From: JBLHKS01 sp047620505
Lineage (GTDB): Bacteria > Verrucomicrobiota > Verrucomicrobiia > Verrucomicrobiales > DEV007
Length of the DNA: 50,546 nt
Direction of reading: 5' to 3'
Assembly: GCA_047620505.1 (NCBI GenBank)
Contig: JBLHKS010000027.1
Location: 1-50,546 of the forward strand
Positions 42,552 to 50,385 of the stretch are shown here, one piece after another; position 1 is the first letter of the stretch, and every line of letters begins with the position of its first letter. The notes under the pieces are model-generated. The model was given only the letters and a program-made list of their open reading frames with translations, did not search any database and was not told the DNA's origin. Position numbers and translations under genes: made by a program.

Positions 42552-43868
42552 TCAGAGTTTCTTGATCGAGACGTTGCGGAATTCTACCGGATCGCCGTGG
42601 CCTGCAAAGCCGAAGAATCCTGAAGCGCGGTCCTTACCCGGGTGCGGGCTGCCGCCCATGAAGATCTCTTTGAGCTGCTCCTTGGTCGCGCCTTCAGGTG
42701 CTTTCAGTTCACCGAGGTCGGCGTCGAGAATCACAACGCCGTTCAGCTCAACTTTGATCGTCGAGCCCTGAACTGTGACTTGCTGGAAGTTCCATTCGCC
42801 TACCGGCCTCTGGTAACCACGCTTCGCAGCCGCCATGCCGTATGCGCTGCCGTGAAACTGGCGCTCGTCGAGGTTTTTGTACTTGTCGGCGGTGTCGTCG
42901 AGGATCTGGAGTTCGCACATCCCGACATAAGCCGTGTCGCCCTTGCCCGGGTAACGAATCGCCAGGCCGTTGTTGCCGCCAGGCGGAAGTTTGACTTCGA
43001 ACCGAGCGACAAAATCGCTGTATTCCTCGTCGCGATAAACCGTTCCGCCTTTGCCTGCCTTGCAGCGGATCGCGCCATCGACAACTTCGTAGTTATCGGT
43101 CGGGCCTACCCAGCCGTCGAGCGACTTGCCGTCGAAGATTGGAGCGAACCCCTGCTCATCATCGTTGCCACGCAGCATCGCGTTCGCTTCATCGGCATCG
43201 AGTTCACGAACGAAAATATTCCGCCAGCGAATCTCGCCACCGTGAGTTTGCAACTGGATCGGACCCGTTGCCGGAAGCGGCATTCCCCGATTTTTGTAGT
43301 CTTCCCAGATTGCGCCGTCGACGACCAGCTTGTCGTTCAGCCAGACCCAGGTGAGGCTACCGATCATCCTGACCCGAAACGCGTTCCACTCGCCGAACGG
43401 CTTGTCCGCGAGCACGAGCGGATTTTTTCCGGGGTTGCCCTTCGAATTGTTCCAGAGTCCGCCTGAGCCTTTGTCGGCGTCAAGCTTCCACTTTCCGCCC
43501 TCTTCGGTGTAGTCCCAGATCTGGATTTGCGGCTTACCGCGCATGTAAATTCCGCTGTCGGCCTTGGCAACGGTTTTGTATTCGATATGGAATTCAATAT
43601 CGCCGAAATCCTGGTCTGGCTGCGCGTAAGCGCCGTGCCCGTCGTTGACGAGTTCTTCATTTTCGACCGTCCAGTGGGCAGCGAATTCTTCTTTCGCCTT
43701 AGCTTCTGCGGCAGGATCGCCTTTCGCGGCGGCGAGGGAGTGAGGCCCCCAGCCGGTTAAATCTTTGCCATTGAAGAGGGCACGGAAGCCTTCAGGCGGT
43801 TCTGGCTCGGCTTGCGCGAAGCCAGCAGCTGCTGCGATGGCGATGAACGGTAAAATGCGGAATTTCAT
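42552..43868 (-). CDS. Secreted protein with two DUF1080 domains
   Basis: The 438-residue protein has a signal peptide ending A-Q-A-E. The first DUF1080 domain opens F-R-A-L-F-N-G-K-D-L-T-G-W (about residue 28), the second F-A-P-I-F-D-G-K-S-L-D-G-W near 241. Each has the N-E-E-L/D-G-A-I and D-F-x-x-x-F/E-F-H-I-E-Y type strands of the 3-keto-disaccharide hydrolase fold. Tandem DUF1080 proteins occur in glycan-using Verrucomicrobiota. Expected to act on glycans in the periplasm. Palindrome copy 43824 encodes the Ala run of the signal peptide. Confidence 0.9.
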   Translation of the reverse strand: MKFRILPFIAIAAAAGFAQAEPEPPEGFRALFNGKDLTGWGPHSLAAAKGDPAAEAKAKEEFAAHWTVENEELVNDGHGAYAQPDQDFGDIEFHIEYKTVAKADSGIYMRGKPQIQIWDYTEEGGKWKLDADKGSGGLWNNSKGNPGKNPLVLADKPFGEWNAFRVRMIGSLTWVWLNDKLVVDGAIWEDYKNRGMPLPATGPIQLQTHGGEIRWRNIFVRELDADEANAMLRGNDDEQGFAPIFDGKSLDGWVGPTDNYEVVDGAIRCKAGKGGTVYRDEEYSDFVARFEVKLPPGGNNGLAIRYPGKGDTAYVGMCELQILDDTADKYKNLDERQFHGSAYGMAAAKRGYQRPVGEWNFQQVTVQGSTIKVELNGVVILDADLGELKAPEGATKEQLKEIFMGGSPHPGKDRASGFFGFAGHGDPVEFRNVSIKKL

Positions 43869-43963
43869 TATGAATTAGTGATGGTTTTCACGCGGAGTTT
43901 AAAGATCGGCCCCAGCATTGCAAACGCGCATTCGTCAAGCCGGTCCCGGCCGGATTCGGCGTT

Positions 43964-44974
43964 GTGCATCCGGACAACGCGGCTAGGGTGGCGGCCAAGA
44001 GCGCAAAACGGGTGTCCCGAATAGATCAGAGTACGGTGAGGACTCATCCTCGACCGAAGCGTGTGCGGATTATCGCCAATCCGGCGTCGAATTGGCGAGG
44101 GTCGCTGTTGAAAACGCTGAACGACCATTTTCATCCTACCGGAATCGAGTGGGATCTCGCGGTCACGCATCAGGAAGGCGATGGCGCGAAAGCCGCGAAA
44201 AGGGCGGTCGGAGACGGCGTCGATCTCGTTGCTGTTTTCGGCGGCGACGGGACGCTGATGGACGTTTGCACCGGGCTGGCCGGGAGCGACGTTCCGATGT
44301 TGATCCTCGCGGGCGGAACTGGAAACCTGATCGCGACCGAGCTCAAAATATCGAAGAGCATCGAAAAGGCGTTATCCGGTGTGGTCGAGACCGAGAGTTA
44401 CCAGACTCGATCGATGGACGTGGGCGATATGGGCGACCGGCTGTTCATGTTGCGAATCGGTTGCGGAGTCGAGACTCACGCTTTGCAGGAGGCCAGCCGC
44501 AATCTGAAGGGACAATTCGGCAAGTGGGCCTACGCCTTTGCCGGGCTGAAGGCGATGCGAGACATGAAGACGGCTGACTATCGAATCACGATTAACGATG
44601 GTCATGTGATCGAGGATGTCGGCGTTGCCTGTGCGGTCGCGAACGCCGGTTCGATCGGAGTCGGGCGCCTGACGCTTTCGCCAAAAATTGAAGTTAACGA
44701 CGGCAAACTCGATTTGATATTCGTACGCAAAGCGGATGTCCAAGGCATCTGGGAATTAATGTCCATGATGCTGGGAATAAGTAAAAAAGGTTACCAGGAA
44801 TTGCCGGGTGAGCCAGGCCGGATCGACGCCTCGCATCTCGTGAATCATTGGTCAGTCGAAAAAGTAAAAATCGAAACCGATCCAGTTCTCGACATGCAGG
44901 TCGACGGCAATCTGTTAGGCCAGACGCCGATCAGCGTCGAGGTCCGACCAAGTGCGCTTCAGGTGGTGATTTGA
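43964..44974 (+). CDS. Diacylglycerol/lipid kinase-family protein
   Basis: Up to 336 residues from GTG 43964; the family core begins later, at R-V-R-I-I-A-N-P-A-S-N-W near residue 34, so the real start may be one of the in-frame GTGs at 44011 or 44036. The DAGK catalytic motif F-G-G-D-G-T-L-M-D-V and L-A-G-G-T-G-N-L-I-A-T are intact, as are the C-terminal V-D-G-N-L and closing beta strands. Such enzymes phosphorylate diacylglycerol or other lipids at the membrane with ATP. Divergent from the DUF1080 gene. Confidence 0.87.
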   Translation: MHPDNAARVAAKSAKRVSRIDQSTVRTHPRPKRVRIIANPASNWRGSLLKTLNDHFHPTGIEWDLAVTHQEGDGAKAAKRAVGDGVDLVAVFGGDGTLMDVCTGLAGSDVPMLILAGGTGNLIATELKISKSIEKALSGVVETESYQTRSMDVGDMGDRLFMLRIGCGVETHALQEASRNLKGQFGKWAYAFAGLKAMRDMKTADYRITINDGHVIEDVGVACAVANAGSIGVGRLTLSPKIEVNDGKLDLIFVRKADVQGIWELMSMMLGISKKGYQELPGEPGRIDASHLVNHWSVEKVKIETDPVLDMQVDGNLLGQTPISVEVRPSALQVVI

Positions 44975-45006
44975 GCTTCGAGAGGACGCTCAGAATAGAC
45001 TTCGCC

Positions 45007-45618
45007 TCAGAGGAATGAGTTGGTCAGCTCTTCAAGGCGATTGAGTTGCCGGACCGGGATTCGGTCGGCTTTGATTTCGGTGCCTGATTTCAGCAGAATT
45101 CTGAAGACACCATGGTCGTGGCGGCCGTCGATTTCCGCGTTGACGGAAGAAACCTGCTCGAAATAGTAATCCTCCATCTGGATTTCCCCGAGCAGCCTGT
45201 GTTTGACGATGCAAAAGCGCTGGTTTGTCAGGACGAGCGATTTCGGTGCTGTCAGCCGGACCGTCGCCGTCAGGCTCTTCGCCGGAAAGTGCTGGGTCGC
45301 GATGTACAAAATGGATTCTTCCGATTCGGACCGGGTGTCGACAAGGGAAAACGCCGCCGAGAGCATCTGCTGATCCTGCCCATGATCGTCGACATTCGAG
45401 ATCTTTTGATGAAAATCGAAGACTTGCGAAATGGGCTTCCATCCGTCCAGTTCCGGATAATACACCTTATCGGATGTGGCGACCCGGCCTTCCTGCAAGA
45501 GCTGCAACAATATCCTCTGACTGTAAGGCCCGATGGGCTCCTTCTCTCCCTTTCTCAGGACGGAAAAGATCTGATGCTCCGGGAGTTCAGCTTCAGTGGC
45601 CGTGTCAGGATTACTCAT
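45007..45618 (-). CDS. GYF-like and PH-like domain protein
   Basis: The 203-residue protein has an N-terminal GYF_2-type domain (I-G-P-Y-S-Q-R-I-L-L-Q-L-L-Q-E-G-R-V and D-G-W-K-P-I near 28-65), then a linker. Residues about 100-203 form a bacterial PH-like fold: A-P-K-S-L-V-L-T-N-Q-R-F-C-I, D-Y-Y-F-E-Q-V-S-S-V and a closing helix L-N-R-L-E-E-L. GYF_2 domains bind Pro-rich peptides or membranes in bacterial integral proteins; this version has no membrane helix. Probably cytoplasmic adaptor, target unknown. It converges on the lipid-kinase-like gene with 32 bases between stops. Confidence 0.75.
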   Translation of the reverse strand: MSNPDTATEAELPEHQIFSVLRKGEKEPIGPYSQRILLQLLQEGRVATSDKVYYPELDGWKPISQVFDFHQKISNVDDHGQDQQMLSAAFSLVDTRSESEESILYIATQHFPAKSLTATVRLTAPKSLVLTNQRFCIVKHRLLGEIQMEDYYFEQVSSVNAEIDGRHDHGVFRILLKSGTEIKADRIPVRQLNRLEELTNSFL

Positions 45619-45735
45619 TGCTTACGATTCCAGTGTTAAACGAAAATCGGCAAAGTCTCTCCGCCAACTTTCGCTGCCAGTTTGGCACTAAATTTCTGTC
45701 CGGCAAACGAGGGCTCTGAATTTCGCTTGAAAATT

Positions 45736-46875
45736 CTAAGCCGCCTCACCCTTCATAAATTCCCTTGGTGCCGGGCTCATGAGGCTCTTGACGAGTCGCA
45801 GCTGCTGAAACGCGAAGGCCCAGCGGCTTGCGGGATTCGAGATTTCGACGTTCACGAGATACCGAACATCCGTCGCCCAGGATTTTTTGTAGGGAGTCGC
45901 GCCGGCGAGAAAATCGTACTCGCGCAAGCCCTGTTCGATGCACCATTTGACCGAGTAGCCGATAACCATTTTGCCAAGCGAAAGTTTGCTTAACTCGGGA
46001 AGCCAGCCGTTCTGATAATTCCAGAGTTTTCCGCCGTAGACGAAATCGTAGCGTGCCGCGACGAACTGTCCGTCGAGTTTCATCAGTCGGAAAAACAACC
46101 AGCCGCGTTTGGCGAAAAGCTCGCTCAATTCGCGGTGAAACCCATTGAACTCGGGGCTCTGAAATGCCTGACCTTTCGAGCCCCACCGCTTGTGATTGAG
46201 ATCGATGAGGATTTTGAAAGCCTCGTCCATCCCAATGTCCTCACCCGCAGTGAGCCATTCGACTTCGTGCCGTTTGTGAAGCCGATTCCACTGATTGTTG
46301 AACTGCTTTTTGAAATTCTTCGACTTTGATTTCAACAGCTCGTCCCAGGAATCGGGCAACGGAATGTGGGGCGATGGCCGAGAGGTCAGCTGCATCGTGT
46401 GGTAGCCAAATTTCGGGATCGTGGCCAGCAGCTGCTGCATCGCAGGGGAATTTTCATCGACGTGACCGAGGAACATCAAATCCCATTCTCCGCGAAGATC
46501 CTCGTTAATCCGAGTGTAGAATTCGAGGAGAAGTTCGGCTTCGGAACCAGGCTGGACGATGAAATCCTGATACTCGGCCAGCGCGTCGCCGAGCCCACCG
46601 ATAAAAGTGAGATGCCGGAAGCGTTTCCGCGCGAATCCGTGGCCACGACCGACCATCAGAGGAGCGATGCCGATCAGTTTTCCATCGGCGGCTGGGTCGC
46701 GCGCTGTGATGAGGTAAAGCTTGAAATTCTTGCCGTAAGCCCGCCACCAGGTCCGAATATATTCGAAGGTCATGAAGACGCTGTCCGCGGAGCTGCGCTG
46801 GAGGAGCGCGTTCCATTCGGACTCAAGCGCGTCGAGGCCCGCGACGTCGCGGATGATTTCGAATTGGGCAGACAT
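45736..46875 (-). CDS. Acetyltransf_6 (CelD/BcsL-like) N-acyltransferase
   Basis: The 379-residue protein is of the GNAT-related FemAB/CelD type: F-E-I-I-R-D-V-A-G-L at the start, S-V-F-M-T-F-E-Y-I-R-T-W-W near residue 31, a central S-K-N-F-K-K-Q-F-N-N-Q-W basic helix, and a C-terminal acyltransferase half with A-A-R-Y-D-F-V-Y-G and L-G-K-M-V-I-G-Y. Related proteins acylate polysaccharides or their precursors in the cytoplasm. The upstream bases 46876-46945 are strongly AT-rich and probably carry its promoter; I see no other gene in the 46876-47110 gap. Confidence 0.87.
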   Translation of the reverse strand: MSAQFEIIRDVAGLDALESEWNALLQRSSADSVFMTFEYIRTWWRAYGKNFKLYLITARDPAADGKLIGIAPLMVGRGHGFARKRFRHLTFIGGLGDALAEYQDFIVQPGSEAELLLEFYTRINEDLRGEWDLMFLGHVDENSPAMQQLLATIPKFGYHTMQLTSRPSPHIPLPDSWDELLKSKSKNFKKQFNNQWNRLHKRHEVEWLTAGEDIGMDEAFKILIDLNHKRWGSKGQAFQSPEFNGFHRELSELFAKRGWLFFRLMKLDGQFVAARYDFVYGGKLWNYQNGWLPELSKLSLGKMVIGYSVKWCIEQGLREYDFLAGATPYKKSWATDVRYLVNVEISNPASRWAFAFQQLRLVKSLMSPAPREFMKGEAA

Positions 46876-47110
46876 GGGAAGAAAAGTTTAATGTTTCACG
46901 AATTTCATAATTATCATAGTTTAAATGTCGTGTTTTTTTATGGCCATCGCTGTGCCGTCGAGCGGGGTCGCCGGAATCGACTACCGAGGCATTGGCAAGC
47001 CTCAAGCGTGGCGAGTTCATCAAGAAAAGCGCCCAGCAGCTGCTGACTGGAAACGAAAACAGCGCCCGCCCGAAGGCTGCGCCGCTGCTCACGAATGGCC
47101 CTGACGGCGG

Positions 47111-48025
47111 TCAGAGATCTTTGACCTCGCTCAGCTTCAACGTCTGTTTCAGCGTAACCGGAATCGTGAGCGTTTTTGTCGGATCGAACGACATCGTCAA
47201 ATCCAGATCGAGCGATCCTTCTCGAAAGAAACGAAGCTTTTTGTCGATCTTCATCTGACCCGTGGCGCTGTTTTCCTCCAGCTTCACCTGAAGCCGTGGC
47301 GCGTCGGGATCGCCTCCGTTATTCCTGAGATTCATGTTAATATCGGCAGTGAAATTGAGAACCGCGCAGTCGGCGCCATCGACTTCCTCGTCCCGCTCGT
47401 ACTTGACTTCGAATTCCAGCTTCAGGTCGCCGACCTGCGAGCCAAGATCCATGGTAGAACTGCTCTTCCATTCTTCTCCAAGCGCCACGCCGGCAGGAGG
47501 AATGCCAAGGCGAAGAGTCAGGTTTACCGCCTCCATCAATTGCTCGGGATTGAAAAACCGGCCGCCCGAATTCCGAAAAACGTCCAGGTCCGTGGCTTCC
47601 ACGACCTCGTCCTTCTCATTCAGAATCATGCCGAAACTCATGTGCTCAAGCGGACCCAGTTGTTGCCCGACCAAGGTGTTTTCCGCGCCTGACTCGTCCG
47701 TGTCGTAGTCGAGATCGAGTCCATTGCCTTCGATCTGAATCTGCAGCCGCTTAGTCTGGTAGCTGACCCGCTTCTGGTTAGCATCAGGCTCAGTCTTGCA
47801 GGTGGCGGCCAACACCAGATTGGCGATCACCGCGACTTTGTCCGCCTCCCCACCGAACGCAGCCGAGATGGCTGAAACGTCGATCACCATTTCCTGATCG
47901 ATCAGGAAGACGTATTCTTTTCCAACGAAATAAGTCGGAGGAAGAAGCTTGTCCTGCGCCATGGCGGGGGTCGCGAGGGCAAGACAAGTAAATAGAATGC
48001 AGGTGAGATTGGAAGTTCTGTTCAT
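47111..48025 (-). CDS. Secreted hypothetical protein (DUF6263-like)
   Basis: The product has 304 residues from ATG 48025, with a signal peptide ending P-A-M-A-Q. The mature part is beta-rich and acidic, with Y-V-F-L-I-D-Q-E-M-V-I-D-V near its start and a closing T-K-T-L-T-I-P-V-T-L. The layout recalls DUF6263-type periplasmic proteins, an unproven match. Function unknown. Same strand as, and 121 bases from, the secreted protein gene upstream; the gap carries a palindrome copy at 48129. Confidence 0.75.
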   Translation of the reverse strand: MNRTSNLTCILFTCLALATPAMAQDKLLPPTYFVGKEYVFLIDQEMVIDVSAISAAFGGEADKVAVIANLVLAATCKTEPDANQKRVSYQTKRLQIQIEGNGLDLDYDTDESGAENTLVGQQLGPLEHMSFGMILNEKDEVVEATDLDVFRNSGGRFFNPEQLMEAVNLTLRLGIPPAGVALGEEWKSSSTMDLGSQVGDLKLEFEVKYERDEEVDGADCAVLNFTADINMNLRNNGGDPDAPRLQVKLEENSATGQMKIDKKLRFFREGSLDLDLTMSFDPTKTLTIPVTLKQTLKLSEVKDL

Positions 48026-48146
48026 CGTTCTGAATTGAGCCGCCACTAAAAGGCGAATTCGCGAAAGTTCGCGCGCCGATTTTTGATTTGTTGGCGTCAA
48101 TTCGGGGTGGGCGACGACTGCGGCGGCCAGCAGCTGCTGGGAGCGC

Positions 48147-49520
48147 CTACTCGGATTTTGGGAAGCCGTTTCCGGTCACCAGGCCCTTCAGCGGCATCGC
48201 ATCGAATGTTTGGCTCTCCTCGACCCACGGCAGCGTCACCGTGTTCTCAACGGCCTCGCGATCCGGCTCCTCGAACCATTGATGGGTCACCTTCACTTCC
48301 AACTGGTCGCCGTTCACACGCACTTCGCACTCTTCGTCGCGCCCGAAAGTCCAATTCTCCGAATCAAACGTCACCGCTGGCGAAAACTGAGCCGCGCCTT
48401 CCGGTCCATCGACGATGCCGTAAATCTGGTGGCGCTTCTTCCCGGTGCGGCGGGTCGAGTCGAGGTTGTCCCAAAGATAAAGCAGAGGGCGCTCGGTGAT
48501 TCCCTCCAGACTCTCGGTCAGCGTGAAACCGTAGCCGCCGCCGTCCCGCAGAATCAGATCCACCACGCGAAAGCCGCGCTCCGCGCCTTTGACTTTCTGA
48601 ACCAACAACACCGCGGAAGCGTAATTCTGGCGAACCACCTCATCCGGCGCCGTGTGCGTGATCTGAAGACAGGCGATGTCGCCAGCCTGAAACACGACCT
48701 CCGATTCCCACGAAGCGTCCTTTGACCGAACCTTCCTCTTTTTCGGGTCGGTCAATCGGAAGTGCCAGACCCACGGCTCTTTGAGCTTGGAAATCTCCTC
48801 ACCAAGCTCTTGGGGATCGTCATAGACCTTCTCGTTGATCTGCCAGAGCAGCTCCGAGGCCGGGGTTCCGTGAACGTGGCTCCCCCAATCAAGCTGCATC
48901 CCCGCGACGATGGGCTTCATCTTCGCGATCTCCGGGTCGTTGGAAAAGAAGCCTTTGCGCGATCCTTTCTTCAGGTAGCGGCCGTACTCAGCCTCCGGCA
49001 GCTGCTGTTGTTCGTGGAGCACCATCGAAAGCGTGTCTCCGAACGCCCCGCCGTTCCAGGAGTCGACCAGACCGGCTTCATCGGTCTCGAAATTGCCGAG
49101 TTGAAACGGAGCGCCGTTCGCCTTTTCCACTGCTTCGTAGCTCGATCCGACGCCGATTCCCTGCTCTGTCTTCCAGTTCTTGCCGGTGATGTCGATGATC
49201 CCCGGAACCTCGGCGAATTCGCCCAGATGCGGAGTGAAACGCCCTGACCGGAAATCGCTCGTCCAGACGATATCTAAAACGTCTTCGGTATCCTCAAAAA
49301 GACCGGTTCCTTCAACGGTTTCGCCTTCCGCAATCCAGATGGTGGATAGTTTCATGTTTTCCGGGCCGAAGAGATCGCGAAGCTCCGCCTGAGTCGAGTT
49401 TGAGTGGATCGGCCCGATGTTCCATTCGGAGATCGTGCGGGCGGTGGGATCCTGGGAAAACGTAATACCCTGCACAGAGAGCACGACTAGGATCACGAGA
49501 GATTTGGAGGTTTTCATCAC
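48147..49520 (-). CDS. Secreted hypothetical protein
   Basis: The 457-residue protein has a signal peptide (about 1-22, ending T-F-S-Q). The first part has I-G-P-I-H-S-N-S-T-Q-A-E-L-R-D-L-F-G, a short domain also seen in unrelated secreted proteins; the rest is beta-rich and acidic with no motif I recognise. Two methionines at the start make either codon possible. It probably works with the secreted protein encoded after it. The 259 bases upstream (49521-49779) include the perfect palindrome AGAAAATTTTCT at 49566-49577 and no gene that I can support. Confidence 0.75.
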   Translation of the reverse strand: MMKTSKSLVILVVLSVQGITFSQDPTARTISEWNIGPIHSNSTQAELRDLFGPENMKLSTIWIAEGETVEGTGLFEDTEDVLDIVWTSDFRSGRFTPHLGEFAEVPGIIDITGKNWKTEQGIGVGSSYEAVEKANGAPFQLGNFETDEAGLVDSWNGGAFGDTLSMVLHEQQQLPEAEYGRYLKKGSRKGFFSNDPEIAKMKPIVAGMQLDWGSHVHGTPASELLWQINEKVYDDPQELGEEISKLKEPWVWHFRLTDPKKRKVRSKDASWESEVVFQAGDIACLQITHTAPDEVVRQNYASAVLLVQKVKGAERGFRVVDLILRDGGGYGFTLTESLEGITERPLLYLWDNLDSTRRTGKKRHQIYGIVDGPEGAAQFSPAVTFDSENWTFGRDEECEVRVNGDQLEVKVTHQWFEEPDREAVENTVTLPWVEESQTFDAMPLKGLVTGNGFPKSE

Positions 49521-49779
49521 AGTACTCGCGCGTCATTTGATTTGGAACAGGCCAATAAAAGGCGCAGAAAATTTTCTCGGCGGATATGGCCACTTTTGGC
49601 GGAACGCGAATTCCCGCCGCAAACGAAGATGGAGTCGCCACGATAATCACTGCAGTTAGATATTCGGAGAAATTTAGCAGTTGAGGGGTCTGGCGAACGA
49701 GATCGTTTTGAACCCCTGGGGCGATCAGGTGGATGGTTTTTCACCGCCAGAGGCTCAACGCTGTTATGATTGGAGTCGA

Positions 49780-50385
49780 CTATGTCGGGGAGGGTGCGGA
49801 TGTTTCTTGAAGAGTGTCTCCCCAGTTGGTTATGGTCTGATAGCCGCCCCCCCTAGGCTTACCAAGCATGATGAATGTGTCCTCATTGAACGGATAATCT
49901 TTGGAATCAAAACCCTTCTCAAAATAGATTTGAGCCGTGTCTGGATTGATTGGTTTTGTGCTGACGAAACCGACGACATAGCACTTTAGTTCTTCGACTT
50001 GTTGCCAGGTTGCAAAATCCATAGTTCGCGTCTTTGAGCGTTGGTATTCGATTTTATCCGTTGCGGTTCTGACCTCGCTGAAGCTTTCCGACGTGGTCTT
50101 AGTAGATGAAACCCCATGAGAATTACTAAAAGCCTTGTCTTCAGAATTTTGAATACTGCCACCCACGCCTTTGATATCAACGCCGGCGGCGTAGGAAACG
50201 GACGTGCCTGTTGATTGGCTCCATGTTTCACTGGTTGCGGTTGAGTTGCTTGAATCCAGTTTTGTTCCGATCATTTGTGTGATTTCTTTTGTGAATTTAC
50301 TCCCCCCGCCCTCTGGTTTGAGGCTAAGTTGCTGAGCAATTCGGGCCCAGAAACGGCGTTTTGCGAACCCCATGAAACCCAGCAT
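49780..50385 (-). CDS. Ser/Thr-rich hypothetical protein, probably 5'-incomplete
   Basis: From ATG 50385 the frame encodes 201 residues, with a Ser/Thr-rich middle (about 45-110) and a C-terminal E-L-K-C-Y-V-V-G-F-V-S-T-K-P-I. The frame stays open for 31 more codons upstream to a TGA at 50479-50481, with plausible coding sequence (E-A-A-E-W-S-G-N-E-K-A-Y-E-I-L-E-K) but no start codon. That suggests that the gene begins further right and is broken by a stop or frameshift, or that ATG 50385 is a re-start. The region is more AT-rich than the window. Function unknown. Confidence 0.55.
   Translation of the reverse strand: MLGFMGFAKRRFWARIAQQLSLKPEGGGSKFTKEITQMIGTKLDSSNSTATSETWSQSTGTSVSYAAGVDIKGVGGSIQNSEDKAFSNSHGVSSTKTTSESFSEVRTATDKIEYQRSKTRTMDFATWQQVEELKCYVVGFVSTKPINPDTAQIYFEKGFDSKDYPFNEDTFIMLGKPRGGGYQTITNWGDTLQETSAPSPT

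Larger units (their letters stand above)
2388..48138. repeat. 31 dispersed copies of the palindrome AGCAGCTGCT
   Basis: Exact copies begin at 2388, 3160, 3909, 4777, 6594, 8127, 8865, 9405, 10756, 13463, 17037, 17461, 19400, 20463, 21725, 23835, 25188, 26680, 27547, 30687, 31755, 32391, 32991, 33517, 34880, 36045, 41846, 43824, 46427, 47035 and 48129. Nineteen extend to CAGCAGCTGCTG, often with G/C outside. Near copies occur too (e.g. in the CPBP gene and at about 49001). Random expectation for a 10-mer in this length is about 0.05. None lies in the first or last 2.4 kb. Confidence 0.95.

Noticed and set aside
46922..47035. tRNA-like look of the GC-rich stretch between the acyltransferase and the secreted-protein genes
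   Set aside because: No cloverleaf with conserved D- and T-loop bases can be drawn.
46939..47103. Plus-strand 54-codon frame in the 46876-47110 gap
   Set aside because: No ribosome binding site and no recognisable domain. A second overlapping frame looks equally coding-like, so neither can be preferred.
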